A stretch of DNA of 64,000 nt from Platycnemis pennipes (GCA_933228895.1 OW121846.1:109013054-109077053); one strand, 5' to 3'. Counted from the first letter of the stretch, positions 25,247 through 37,045 are shown. The notes: generated by a model not told the origin, from the letters alone. A program made the numbers and translations.

Positions 25247-25941
25247 ATATTTCTATAATTATTATAGTTTATTTTTTCCTTTTATCTCATAAAATGTGAT
25301 CTTATGAATTACTTAATCATGCATTATTTAGTGTGCAACATCAAATAAATACATAGGTATTCTTCATATTGGAAACTAAATAAGTAATGATATTTTCAGC
25401 AGAAATTTTGTCAAAAAGGTCATCTCATACTCGGGTGAATAACTTTCATTTTAACACAAAAGTGTGGATGATGCATTGATTGTACTGATTCCTAGAATAA
25501 TTGTTGCAATGTTGCTGGGAAAGAGGAATTCCTGTTTACATTTTATTGATCTCAAATAATGCACCTGGACATTCAGTTCATCTGGACAACCTCCATCCTG
25601 ACATGCATAATTTCCTAGAATAAATCCACTTCCTACATATTTTGAGGGAATGGACCCAAATACCTAATGATTTGCAAAAGTTGAATAAATTGAAGATTTT
25701 TTCGTGAGTGCCGTAAAATTTAAGATGATAAAAATAATAAACTTCAGATAACAACTCAGAAAAAGTCTAACAAGTATCTTAAAAATTTCTGGCTAGGTTA
25801 ATCACTCACGCACCATCACTGATTATGATGGTGAATCGCAGCCTAGCACAAGAGGCCAGTAAAAGATATTTTCTTTTGTGTAATTTCATTCTTCTGTTCA
25901 AGAGGATCTCCGATAACTGCCATCAATCAGATTATTCTTAC
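25247..25941. other. Intron sequence, nothing recognised
   Basis: AT-rich sequence between the pogo-like element and the exon at 25942. No repeat ends or coding signal seen. Confidence 0.4.
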
Positions 25942-26068
25942 CTGATGAGTTGATGGCAAAGGCCCCAGGATCCTATTTCCCATGTGAGGCATTTGGATGT
26001 AATTTCCAGGGGCTGAGTGACAAGAATCTCCACTGGAGCTTCCTCCGCTGGATGTTGCATTCTGGCTA
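25942..26068 (-). CDS. RBM46: RBM46-like gene, serine/glycine linker exon
   Basis: An exon of 127 nt with acceptor TTGCAG and donor CAG|GTAAGA on the minus strand. It encodes SQNATSSGGSSSGD, then SAPGNYIQMPHMGN and LGPLPSTHQ. The first base completes a codon with the phase-2 end of the exon at 28027-28210, and the exon leaves in phase 0. The composition is that of the disordered linker downstream of RRM3 in A1CF/RBM46-type proteins. The frame agreement on both sides is the main support. Confidence 0.75.
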
Positions 26069-28026
26069 CTGCAATACAAGAATTTTAAGGAAGGATTAAT
26101 GGCAGTAATAAAGAATTTATTTGCACAGATATTTGCTATTCATAAAAAAATACAGGACGTTATTCTACGGGAGGGAGTTATCAATTTAAGGAAAGATTTG
26201 AAATCAAATAATTTTGCATAATTATCAAAATTAGGAATTTTTGGGCACAGATATGATGGAATTAAAGAAAAAACAAGACTTGGACAAAAGCTTTGCCCAA
26301 TATTTTGGTGGCACTTCCAGCTTTCTCTCAGGGAAACTGAGAGGTGTTAGAACAAGATGGTAGCTTGAGGGAATGAGTGAAGGGTCGGAGAAGAGGTGTA
26401 TAAGGTGAGGAGAGGAACAGGGTAGGAGGAAAAAGCGATGGTCATCCAAGTGTATCTTGCTTATGCAAGGCAGATGAATAGTTTGGAATAACCAAATGAG
26501 AGGCTAAGGTTTTGAGTTGCACAGGCCTCTAGGGGGGAGGGAGGCAAGTATTCCCACTCAGAATCAAATGTAAGATTTGGAATCGTGCGAAGAGTTATGT
26601 ACAGCAAGAGAAAGATAATACAATAGGGAGGGAAGGCAAAGAGGGAAGACAAAGGGAAACAAATTGTTTAGGAAGATGTCTGCTCTTTGTTCTCTTTCCT
26701 TTTTGTTGAGTCCTTTTCTCTTTAAACTACCAGCCATTGCGGAAACAACATTTATTCCACACTCACACGGTTACAATTATAGCTGCACACGCCGCACGTC
26801 TGCACCCCATGACGGTCAGGACAAGAGAGCGCGAGAACACCCCGAACTCCCACAAGTACAGTGAAACAAAAGACAATCGAAAATAAACCCATCATGGCGG
26901 ACAGCGTAACGGCAATACATGTATTGCATATAGAACATAAATCAATACATAACACTTCTCATGCCAAAATCCCCAGAAAAAACTTTCCTTACCATGCATT
27001 CCTCACCTTCACCAAGGGCTCTCTAATGTGATATACCTCATGACATTAACCCAACCTAGCAGACCTTCTCCATCTTGACCTCCTCTCCCACCAATGATTC
27101 AGGTTTTCCTGAAGCACATCCTTTTACACGATGACCCACCCTTAGACTGCTGGAAATCCTTCTGCCACCAGAAAAAGTGGTGCTAAGCTTTTCTTCCTCC
27201 CCTCTAACCCAAGTGAAATATCATTGCCCAGTAGCCTCTCCTTCTCACCCACTCCAAAAGTGAACCTGATAAACACCCTAATGAGCATCCTGATTCTTGC
27301 TGCTAAAACATACGAGGTAAGTTTTTTATCACTTCTCTAAACGTAGCTGACTCTCATTGTTACAAACTACCTATGTTCTAACAAACTTCAATTATTATGA
27401 AGCAAAATTGCTGCTCCCAAACAAAGGGGTATCCAAAAATGTATGGCAAAAGAAATGATATTATGAAATTTTCGATATGAAATTATGAACATTAGTCCCG
27501 GTTCTAATAGAAACAAAAAGAACTTCATTATGAATTTTGACACATAAACAGAGGTATAGATGTGGTCATACATAACATGCATTAAATCATGAAGCTTTAC
27601 CATATGTACTCTGCCCATAAACTAGAGAACTACAATACAAACAATGGATGCTTCACATAAGCTATTTCGCCCTGTTTAGGGTACAGGAGTCTCAATGGGT
27701 AAGTGAACTTAGGAGGGTCACTGAAAGTCTGAGCAGATGAGGAGGGGTGAAAGGGAAGAAGAAATGAAAGACAGGGACTTGTCCTTTTCCACTGACCCCT
27801 CCCCAACCTCTCATGCTTCTGTTGTCTCTCTGAAGGTCACTAACCCACTCTCTACCCTGCTCCCTCCCTCCAACTTCCAATCCTACATTGGAGCTATAGG
27901 AAATTGGATGGGATGTCATACAAACGTTGTAAACCACATGAAAATGTAAAATTTGATAATGCAAATACAGGGTTTTTCTGCATATAAAATGTATTTAAAT
28001 ATTTACAACTGCAACAATATCCTTAC
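26069..28026. other. Intron of 1.96 kb, nothing recognised
   Basis: Shortest intron of the gene model. No transposon with defined ends is seen. There are T/C-rich stretches near 27060-27260 and 27780-27890. Confidence 0.45.
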
Positions 28027-28210
28027 CAATTTGCACCAACAGGGTTGCAGGGAAGTGATGGCTGATGATGATTGCCAGTATGTATACTGGAATTCAAAGA
28101 CGATTTTAACCCTCGGTTTCTTTGAAATGATTGCCTTTTCAATTTATAATAACACTTATTGACTGGTTTGGCCCATGTCACCTCCAGTGTACAGCCATCC
28201 AGAAGTGACC
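28027..28210 (-). CDS. RBM46: RBM46-like gene, exon completing RRM3
   Basis: An exon of 184 nt with acceptor TATAG and donor TTG|GTAAGG on the minus strand. It enters in phase 1, joining a glycine codon split from the RRM3 exon, and encodes SLLDGCTLEVTWAKPVNK. LDG..LEV..AKPV.K is the conserved end of RRM3 in A1CF, RBM46 and RBM47, and the AKPVNK form is closest to RBM46. A basic stretch (YYKLKRQSFQRNRG) and a His/Asn/Ser-rich tail follow, before a phase-2 exit. Confidence 0.88.
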
Positions 28211-28594
28211 CTATAAAAAATTTGGTTATCATTAATTTCCTTTTTTTATACTGCTTTCAAAGCACTGAAGCTTTAGTTCACTGCAATCAGTAAATATTTT
28301 TGGGAAAATGTACATCTCTCCATTATTGAATATCCCTCATGAGCAACACAAACTTATAATAGAAAAAAGTTATTTGCAAGATACTGTATACATACAATAT
28401 ATCCTAGATCCATCCAAAGTGTTCATAATCAATTAAATACCTCATGGTGTGGAAAATACCAAAATGTACTCTAAGAAAAATATCATTTTCCTCCAAGCTC
28501 TTGGTGGTAGAAAGCAACAATTAAATTTCAGATGATAATTCCTTGTCCAGCCGACTGACAACCAATTCAGATAGAAAGCCATTGAAGATTAGCA

Positions 28595-28690
28595 ATTTCC
28601 AAAGGAAAGGACTTGAACCCATCACTGAATAGCAAAAAGAGGCTCATTTTGGTAAGCATCACAGTGCTCCTAACATTTTTTTATTGAACA
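28595..28690 (-). repeat. tRNA-derived SINE fragment
   Basis: On the minus strand a tRNA-like head contains GTTAGGAGCACTG (A-box-like) and, about 45 bases on, GGTTCAAGTCC, a good match to the RNA polymerase III B box. It resembles the SINE heads at 38590-38856 and 59760-60205. The body and tail are not defined. Confidence 0.45.
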
Positions 28691-29004
28691 GGGGTAACCT
28701 CTTAATTGGTGAAGAATATGTTATAACTCCAGAGAGAGCAGCACATGTATAAATTTTAAAACAGCTCATAAACTAATTTAAGAAAAACTCCCAGAATAAT
28801 TCTGATAGAATAATACACACTAAACAAAAAGAGTAACACTGATGTTACATCATGGAAAAATAAAAAATAAATGACTTCCTCAGCAACACAATGGAGCAAC
28901 AAGCAGTCCCATAGCCACTAGAGGCTGACCACAGGTGCAGATTTCTCAGGTTAACCACAGGTTACAGCACAAAGATTTACCAGATAGCATGCTGGAGCAT
29001 TTTC

Positions 29005-29240
29005 TTGGAGCTGAGCTTAAAGCCACTTGCATCCACCAGGTTGTGGGTGGTGGGTTGACCTCTTGATACAGAGGTTAGCTATGAGATAAGAGAGTTTGTC
29101 AAATAAACAGTTGTGGAAAAAAGAGACTACATTCTGAAGTGGTACCTACTGCTGTATCCTTGGGTAAGGTAGGCCTTTCAAATGATACACAAACCACATG
29201 AAGATGCTGTGTCTTGGTGACAGGAAGCCCTCAACATACA
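29005..29240 (+). mobile_element. 5' leader fragment of the RTE LINE
   Basis: Diverged match to the 5' leader of the RTE copy at 6853-10185 (which reads on the minus strand about 9945-10185). Shared words include GAGCTGAGCTTAAAGCC, CAGAGGTTAGCT and TATCCTTGGGTAAGGTAGG. It stops before the endonuclease, so only the leader remains. Confidence 0.65.
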
Positions 29241-29990
29241 ATGTATTAGGGCGGATCAGAAAAATCGATTTTTTGCAGAGAAACTTGACCCTCTGGAAAA
29301 AGTTGTCAAAGTGACTTAAAATGAGACCTGAAAAATTTGGACCTCTAGGTCAACCCTAGACCCTCGCGCCATGGACATTTATCGGAGGCGGGCTAAAAAT
29401 GGAAAAAGTCATGTTTTTAAGGCGGTTCCCCATGGATTTTGTTGAGATGCAAACCATAAGGACAAAAATTTAGTCCATTTGGACTTATCTGCAGCCGCTA
29501 GGCCACAAATTGTCTATTTTTAGTGTGCAGCATAATTAAGCTCCACACAGGCAGTGTTGCAGCGCTATTAATTGTTCCTGGAAATTATTGAAATCTGCCC
29601 AGGCTTTAACATATGTCCGCACTTTCATAGAGTAAAAGCACAGCTCATTTCAACTAAGGAAATTACTCTCCAGTTACTACATGACTTGAGATCTCTAAAG
29701 AAGAGAGCACACAGAACACAAGCACATTCAAGAGGAGACTAATATGCATTCGAAGAGAAATGCATGAGCCTAGAAAATTAGCGTTGTGGCCATCTGGTCC
29801 TTTACTAAAAAGGACAGAAGGTAGGGTGAACGCTGAAAGGCATCTCAGAGATGGTCAGCCCTCTGTAGCTAATGTGTTTACGTTGAACAATGTATATAAG
29901 ATGCTTTGTGAGAAACCAGATGATAGCAAGTGTGAAAGCCAGCCATGAATACGGATCCAGATGGCATATTCATTATCCTCTTTAGGCCAC
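29241..29990. other. Intron sequence, possible old repeat
   Basis: No gene. The stretch starting TTAGGGCGGATCAG at about 29248 has the look of an interspersed repeat, but no second end or target duplication was found. Confidence 0.3.
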
Positions 29991-30293
29991 TATATATAGG
30001 GACATGACAGAAGAAATTCCTCTCGGGTTCTCCACCGGGTAAGTTAGTCCATGGCAGACATTTCGGTGCTCGACTCGTGCACCGTCATCAGGGCAGATGA
30101 GTGTCGTTCCGGAGGTTTGGCCGCCTTATATATCCTTCCCAGGAGATGAGGTGCCACGCGATTGGTCGCCGTGTCGGAGTGGTTCCTTGGCAGTCAATCT
30201 GGCGTCAGGAGTGCTCCTTTCTTTTCTAATTGCGTTCAACACGGGTTTCTAAGTGCTGTTCATCATGAAACCGGAGTCGCTCGACTCGTGCAC

Positions 30294-30328
30294 CTGATGA
30301 TGGTGCACGAGTCAAGCACCGAAACGTC
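30294..30328 (+). ncRNA. Hammerhead-ribozyme-like core of the Penelope element
   Basis: CTGATGA (30294-30300) is followed by a 5-bp stem GGTGC/GCACC with a 9-base loop, then GAAACGTC. This is the hammerhead order: CUGANGA, stem II, GAAA, and a minimal ACGU stem III with cleavage expected after C at 30328. Hammerheads with a very short stem III are established in Penelope-like elements. One extra base separates CTGATGA from stem II, and no convincing stem I is visible, so activity is uncertain. A second core lies on the minus strand at 30061-30091. Confidence 0.45.
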
Positions 30329-30335
30329 GGCCATG

Positions 30336-31534
30336 GACCAAGTTACCCGGTGGAGAACCCGAGAGGAATTTCTTCATTCAATTCACCGGGAAAGCATACG
30401 CTCTTATTTCACTCACCTCTACGGGGAGGAGACACACTGCAGCATTCAGCTGTACGAGAAACTGAGGAAGGATAAAGCGAGGCTCTTGAGCTCTCTTGCT
30501 TTTTTGCTGAGATGTTGTGACGAGGAAGCCATTCCTACTTTTGCCATGGTAAAATCATCCGTGAAAACACTTGCGGCACAACATATCCACCGGAGAGCCG
30601 GTTTAGCTCTCATCAGGGGACGCATACACCACAAAAGGAAGACCCTGGATGAAAACGCAAGGAAGATGAAATCCATTCACCTTCGACTCGCAGCGACACT
30701 ATCACCAATGGACTGGGAATTCATCGATCGAGCAACTATCGCGATGGGTGAGTTGCTGTTAAAAAAGGATACGGAGAGGTAAAGGAAAAAATTCACCCTC
30801 CTGTCAACCGCCAAGAACCCAAAGCCAACTCCTCAGGACCACAGTTGGTTGGTGATTAATCTGCGGATGAAGAAATTGGCGAATCCACGCTTTCGGTCCT
30901 CTCGAAAGGCCTAAACTTCGCGCCGGCTCCCAAATCCATACCCTATGCTGATTTTATGGGGGGAATAGAGCAGGCCATCCGGAAACTACCCTCAGAGACA
31001 GCGGAGGAAATCAGAAACGAGGTGTCCGTTGTCCTAAAAAGGGCCAAACCACTGAAATCCAATATGATGAAGGAGGAACGGTTTGCACTCCACAACCTGC
31101 GGAGGAACAACAGTATCATGTGTTTACCAGCCGATAAAGGAAACGCTACTGTGATAATAAGTCAAGCGGAATATCATCGAAAATTACGAGAAGTGCTCAA
31201 CGACAACGCCTACAGGAGCCTTGCCTGCGACCTGACGGACGCCATCACGAGGAAGACGATCAAACTTCTCAAAAACTCCAGCCTGCCAAAAGAGATTGTC
31301 AAAGGGCAGAGACCACAGGCACCAGTACCTCCTAGGCTATATGGCTTCCCTAAGGTTCACAAGAATGGCATTCCCTTGAGACTGATTGTGAGTGCCCACG
31401 TAGGACCTGGCCAAATACCTTACCGCTATCTTGGCTCCATTCGTTGGTACCTGTGAACATCACATTAAGAACTCGGTGGAATTCGTTAAGATGCTATGGA
31501 ACATTCGCCTGGGGGAAGGAGATATTCATGTGAG
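30336..31534 (+). pseudogene. Penelope-like reverse transcriptase, N-terminal part
   Basis: The first frame (to 30782) has WRTREEFLHSIHRES and a basic helical region. A short frame around 30900 reads SVLSKGLNFAPAPKSIPY. The frame at 30956-31456 contains SIMCLPADKGNATVI and PPRLYGFPKVHK with LRLIVSA. These motifs identify the Penelope-like reverse transcriptases. The next part (APFVGTCEHHIKNSVEFV to LGEGD) is in a different frame. There are at least two frameshifts, and the catalytic YADD-bearing half is absent. Confidence 0.8.
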
Positions 31535-32085
31535 CAAGAAAGAAATAGTGAGTAGAATAGCCCAGGCAAAGAGGGCATTCTATCAAAAAAAGAATCTACT
31601 TATAGCTGGAAATACAAGCTTGGAAGTAAGGAAGCAATTCATCAAAACGTATATCTGGAGCATGCTTCTTTACGGCAGTGAGGCATGGACGATGACAGCA
31701 GCGGAAAAGAAAAGGGTGGAAGCATTCGAAATATGGTGCTATCGAAGAATATTGAAGATAAAATGGATCGACCCAGTGGCAAATGGAGAAGCCCTAAGAA
31801 GAATGGGAGAAAAGAGAAGTCTGCTGAAAACTATAAAAAGAAGATGGGACAACCTAATAGGCCATATCTTAAGACACGATGGCCTGATGAAGACAATCAT
31901 CGAAGGAAAAGTGAACGGGAAGAATGGAAAAGGCAGGCCTCGTACGAGTTACATAGAACAGGTAGTTAAAGACGTGAAAGAGAGGAACTATGTTAATATG
32001 AAGAGGTTGGCTGATAGAAGAATCGAGTGGAGGGCTGCGTCAAACCAATCCTAGGATTGTTGACCCTTGATGATGATGATAAGCC
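31533..32085 (+). mobile_element. 5'-truncated RTE LINE fragment inside Penelope
   Basis: Encodes SKKEIVSRIAQAKRAFY, LLYGSEAWTMTAAEKKR and GKVNGKNGKGRPRTSY, matching the C-terminal part of the RTE copy at 6853-10185. It ends with CAATCCTAGGATTGTTGA and a GATGATGATGAT tail. Its 5' junction at about 31533-31535 falls in an AGC shared with the Penelope sequence. The frame remains open from the Penelope part into the RTE part (31431-32054), a chimeric open frame with no evidence of function. Confidence 0.8.
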
Positions 32086-32128
32086 CTCTTGCATTTGTAA
32101 ATACTGAAAATTCTTTTTAAGAAATAAA

Positions 32129-32216
32129 GAGCTGCTGAGCATGCTCAGCAGCTCATATTTGAATGTATTGCTCACTAACATTTTATTTACATGGCTGCTG
32201 AACATGCTCAGCAGTT
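32129..32216. repeat. Perfect 26-bp palindrome plus a second copy
   Basis: A perfect 26-bp palindrome spans 32129-32154, centred on GCATGC with CTGCTGA arms. A related 23-bp imperfect palindrome, GCTGCTGAACATGCTCAGCA and flanks, lies at 32194-32216. No element ends were assigned. Confidence 0.6.
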
Positions 32217-32674
32217 AAGAGGGTTCTTCTATCTGCTCCATAGCACTAGTTTCTGAAAACATTTGCTCAGGAAACTCTAAACCTGCAGGTACACCCAAAT
32301 ACAGTGGTCTCTCGTTCGCATGTTTTTGTAGGAACCCGAAATCCTGAACATGGTAACGAGGAAATCTTGCTGAATAGGTTAGGCCTTCTCGGGTTATGTT
32401 GAAGACATATTCAAGGGTTGCATGACTTCCAGGGGACCAATATGCGTCCCATCAAGTTAGTTCAATGCTGGCGTTAATTTATTGCAAAAAAGTTTGGTTT
32501 TCAATTATTAAGCCTCCATAAAGATACGTATGTTACCTATGTAAAAAAGTATATATAGACTCAAATTTGAGGCTTGATATCCCAAAAAAGTAAGAAGCGA
32601 AATTCATAGAGAACATATCAGCGTGTAGATAATTTAGCCTTTTCTTTAATGCAGGCACCAGCCTTTTTTTAATA

Positions 32675-35596
32675 CAGTAAAACCCCGTATTTGCGTTATC
32701 GGAATTTACGTTTTCCCGCAAATTGCAACATTTTTTTTGGGTCCCATCAAATTTCCTATCTCTTCAACGTATTTAGAACCCTGTATTTACACCGTGTGTT
32801 TCTCCGTTTTCCCGCTATTTGCAATACGATGTGCCGGCTAAAAAAAATAATTTCCCGTTTAAAACAGTTACTCGTGCATATCAGCCCTTACAAACCATCT
32901 TTTGGCGTCCTTTCGTACATAGGTACTTAAAAATATAAGAGTGAAAGAGCGGTAACGAGAACTATTTTCGGGAAGAATTTGAATGTGGCGGGGCACAACG
33001 CCACCAGTGTCTGAAATTTGAACTACGTCATCTCGTTATCTTCCGCGAGGAAAAGATTCACGATATGAAATGAATGTATTGTAGGACTACCCTGCTAATA
33101 ATAAATACAATATTAAGAACTGCTGTTGGAATGTTGACAATATTGATTTAGTACAGAATTTGATATGATTAAGAATGAAAGCGACTTCCGAACCAGACAT
33201 GATTAAACGTGATAAATGCCGGAACTATATAACGTGACCGATAACTGGGATCATTTACGCCGACTTGATTCAACAGTTATAACAATGATGGGTTACTTAA
33301 ATATAAAACTTATTGGAACTAGCATTATCCCATTCAAGCCACACTGCATCGCAAATAATTATAATATTTAAAAATTATGAAGTTGCACGACAGTTTGCAC
33401 TAGTAGAACGGCGAGGTAGGTAGCTCGTGTGTTGCGAAGTTAACTTAAGGGTAATTCCGTACTAATTGAGGGTAATTACCCTCAATTACTACGGAAAACA
33501 GAATTTATCGTGCTTAAAAATGGAAAATCGAGGTGAAAAACGGACATTTTCAATTGAGGACAAAATGAAAATTTTAGGGCAAGTTGATGCCCATGTATTG
33601 GAACCCGCATTGATATGGCGAAGCAACTCAGATTGCCGGTCTCGACATTGAATACCACAGTAAAAAATCTTGAAGTGATTATAAAACATGCAAAACAGTG
33701 TGGACATTTGTCAAAAAAGAGAAAACATGTAAAGAATTCCGGGCATGAAGAATTAGAACGAATGCTGAAAAATGGGTTTTAGGTGCAAGATCATCAAATG
33801 TCCCTATAAATGGCGTCATCTTCCGAGAAAATACGTTTCATATCGCCACAAGATCATCGGGAATTGAAGATTTTACGGCATCCTATGGTTGGTTGGATAG
33901 ATTCAAAAATTGGTCCAATCTTGTATACAAGACTGTGAGTGGTGAAAGTAAAGGTGTTTACATTGAGAGTGCAACTCAGTGGAAAGTATCTGAACTGATT
34001 AGACTTCTGGAAGGCTACAGCCCAAAAGATGTTTTCAATGCAGATGGGACAGGATTATTCTTTAATGTGCTGCCAACAAAAACAGTGTGCTTCAGAAGGG
34101 AACAATGTCATGGAGGGTCCATTATCCATTATAATGTTTACTATAGTAAACAAAGACTTACTGCCTTATTAACCACAAATGCAGATGGAAGTGAGAAACT
34201 TCAGGTGCTAGCGATTGGCAAATCAAAAAGTCCTGGGTGTTTCAAGCATGTAAAACAGTTGCCCACTAGATACGCCACAAATACCAAAGCATGGATGACC
34301 TCAGCAATATTTGAGGATCAGCTTCATGCTCTGGATGCGAGAATGGGGTCACAGAACAGGAAAATTCTGCTGTTTATTGATCAGTGCCCAGCCCATTCAC
34401 TAAATGTAAACTTAAGAAATGTACATTTAAATTTTTTTCTAGCTAACTGTACCAGTGAGCTCCAACCATTGGATTTAGGAATAATTAACAATTTAAGGTG
34501 CATTATCGAAGAATGATTGTACAGAAATTGATATCTCTGCAATTGTGGTAGGGACATAGAGACAATCAAAATGAGTGTACTGGTTGCCTTTCACTACATT
34601 TCATGGGCCTGGAAACAGGTTAAGAACTCTACAATATATAACTGCTTTAGAAGAGCAGGATTTCATGTTGATAGTGGCGAAGAAATTCCAGTTGAATTTA
34701 CTTGAGATGATGATACTATAGACAATGACTGAAATCTTCTTGAGACAAATTATACTTTCTCGGAGTTTGTCAAATTAGATTCTTGTGTTGTGAAAACTGC
34801 CGTAGAGTGTGTAGATGACATTTTGGGTAAACACCCGGAGGAAGATGCAGATGAGGAGGACACAGAGGATGAAGAAACTCCTTTACCTTCATACTAAGAC
34901 ACAGTATGTTCTGTTCACACACTAAGGATTTACTTGTTAGGTGGAAACTGCAGTAAGCAAATTATTGATGAACTGCAAAAAATTGAAAATTAAGTGCATG
35001 ATATCAATACACAAAGGAAGCTAAAGCAGTTGAAAATATCCTACTTTTTGATTAGTAATATACATTACTTAGCAAAAAAGTCATAATCATTAGATTGTTT
35101 CAATGATTCCTGATAGCAAGCAACACTGAAATGACACTGCCATCATAATTCTTGATTATATTTACAATATCTTCTTTCAGTATTCTCAACTCGATACATT
35201 ATTGTGGGTAGGATCCACATAACCTGAAAATTGCATTTTCATTAGTTCTTTTTTTTTACATTTGATCATTTTTTTCTTGGTTTAGTGCAATATGACGTAG
35301 TCCTAATTAATTTTATGTTATGGCAGTGAAACAGAAAAATAGTTTGCTTTTTATTTTATTAATTTAAAATTTTTAATGTTATGTTATTCACAGTAAATTA
35401 AGAGAGCTGTAGTTAAAGAAATAAATAATACAATTCCTCTGTTTCAGTTTATCAGCCTGCTTTTTATTTTTGACATTTCCCAAGCTAGTACGTATGTAAA
35501 ATTGAAAAATTCTCCATTTCCCACTATTTGCATTTTCCCGCAATTTGCACTTTTTTTCTGGGGTCCCTAGAAAAGTGCAAATAAGGGGTTTTACTG
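32675..35596 (+). mobile_element. Tigger/pogo DNA transposon, 2.9 kb
   Basis: Begins CAGTAAAACCCCGTATTTGC and ends GCAAATAAGGGGTTTTACTG, flanked by TA (32673-32674 and 35597-35598). Subterminal GGGTCCC and TTTTCCCGCAA words recur in both ends. It contains a decayed pogo-family transposase. It lies in the 10.1 kb intron between RBM46-like exons 38324-38498 and 28027-28210, opposite in orientation to the gene. Confidence 0.9.
33520..34897 (+). pseudogene. Tigger (pogo-family) transposase, broken
   Basis: The ATG at 33520 starts a CENP-B-like helix-turn-helix region (RTFSIEDKMKILGQVD). After a frameshift it continues MAKQLRLPVSTLNTTVKN, then a CENP-B-type second helix region ending TASYGWLDRFKNWSNLV. 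The catalytic core at 33893-34516 carries FNADGTGLFF, LFIDQCPAH and LQPLDLGIIN, which are the acidic positions of the pogo-type DDE/DDD triad. The acidic C-terminus (DDILGKHPEEDADEEDTED) is in further frames up to 34897. At least three frameshifts or stops show a dead gene. Confidence 0.88.
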
Positions 35597-35599
35597 TAA

Positions 35600-36500
35600 T
35601 TACTTTTAAGGCATGTTTTTGCAGTGATGATGAAAAATGGCAAATTTCTTAAGAGTCGCAGAGGCCAGTGTCACTTTGGAGATTGTCATAACAATATGAA
35701 AAGCACAAATGAAAGGAAATTTTGATAGAATATGAATCATACTTTTTTCATGATGTCCTTTAAGTTTAAAATATTTACTCGTATTGGTTTAAGTTTTTCT
35801 AGTCAATTTAAGAAACCTGGTTTTCTCCGTAAGTATGGAACATTGGAGGCACGCAACAAACACCTTTGTCTTCATTTTAAAATTTCTAATGTGAATCCAT
35901 CATAACACATGGCATCAATCACTCAACAATCCGAATGTCAACAATCCAAACGTCAACAATCCGAAGACGTCATAACACTTGACCATGCTATGATATTAGA
36001 ATTTTTATTTTTGGAAAACGAACTCAATTTAGATGGAAACACCGAACAACATATGTGTTGAGCAGGACGAACTTGAGTTTACGGCAGAACTTTAACTTTT
36101 GCTGCTATTTCCACAAACTTTTATCTTATGTGGAATTTCGTCTACTTTTCCGAGGTTGAGCTTTTCGCCTCAGGCTTTCCCATAGCCAATTCTAAGCACT
36201 TGTCTCACTTTTACTGTCACGAAGATCGCAGCTAAGTAAACAAATACGTGACACCTTGGAAAGTCAATTGAAGAAGGTGGAATTTTAAAATTATGTTTTT
36301 AAATGATTTTCACTGAACGAACACTTTAGAGTAAAAGTATCCGAAAAAAAGTGATTACTCAAAAATATCGAAGCATCAGGAATATGGCGTATACCCGATA
36401 CTCGTTATCGGTATCGGCCCAAGTCTAGTTATTAGTTTACAATATGCTGCTTAAGAATTTCCTGCCACGGTATTTCCGATTTAAATGCTAAAAATGAGCA
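35600..36500. other. Intron sequence with a dispersed repeat
   Basis: The stretch 35598-35705 (ACTTTTAAGGCATGTTTTTG, then GATGAAAAATGG) is a diverged copy of 21530-21640. The Tigger element appears to have inserted at or beside this repeat. Nothing else recognised. Confidence 0.4.
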
Positions 36501-36504
36501 ATTA

Positions 36505-36890
36505 CAGTAAGTCCTCGACTTTCGCGGATCCAAATGACACAGATCCATCATCCACGGAGTACATAATTAACTACACGTCGAATTTTGGGGAAAGTCAACT
36601 ACACTGAAAAAAGACGTTGATGCCCGATCACATCAGACTTTTCCACCATCACGATGATCAAATATCACCAATCAAACTATGTTATGTCTTAAACTAGAGT
36701 TGCCGTTCTGAACACCCGTAGTTTGGCATCAACTCTTGCACCCTAGGCAATGAGTCACGGGTTGTCAGACGGTTAAATCTGTCGCGGCGACATAAATGCG
36801 GTGAAACGCAAGCATGTCACCGGCCTAACTGAACAACTGCATAACTCCGGATCCGTGTAACTCAGATCCGCATTAGTCGAGGACTTACTG
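36505..36890. mobile_element. Pogo-type MITE, 386 bp
   Basis: Left end CAGTAAGTCCTCGACTTTCG and right end GTCGAGGACTTACTG are inverted repeats flanked by TA (36503-36504 and 36891-36892). A GGATCC-containing subterminal repeat is present at both ends. No coding sequence. Confidence 0.85.
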
Positions 36891-36934
36891 TAAATCTCCA
36901 CCGCTGGTAATATAATCCGCATGACTGGTATTCA

Positions 36935-37045
36935 AATCTTTAACCAATTGATTCGATCGAATCTTTTAACCATGGATTCGATCGAATCTCGAATCCATAG
37001 ATTCGATAGGATTCGACTGAATCTTCGAATCTCTGCCCCAAACCT
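36935..37045. repeat. ATTCGATCGAATC palindromic array
   Basis: Several overlapping copies of GATTCGATCGAATC-like palindromes followed by CTCTGCCCCAAACCTAG, similar in style to the AATC-rich repeat at 20445-20545. Probably the end of a hAT-type MITE whose other end is not identified. Confidence 0.4.

Larger units (their letters stand above)
29995..31534 (+). mobile_element. Penelope-like retroelement, 3'-truncated
   Basis: Contains an inverted fragment of its own terminal region (30010-30091 is the reverse complement of 30294-30374, with a few changes). This is followed by the N-terminal part of a Penelope-type coding region. Inverted partial terminal copies next to the 5' end are common in Penelope-like elements. 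The coding region is cut at about 31533 by a fragment of an RTE LINE, and no later Penelope sequence is seen after that fragment. Two hammerhead-like cores lie in the inverted terminal copies. Confidence 0.75.

Noticed and set aside
28595..28690. A functional tRNA gene
   Set aside because: Only A- and B-box-like words fit; no cloverleaf with matching acceptor stem can be drawn. More likely a SINE head.
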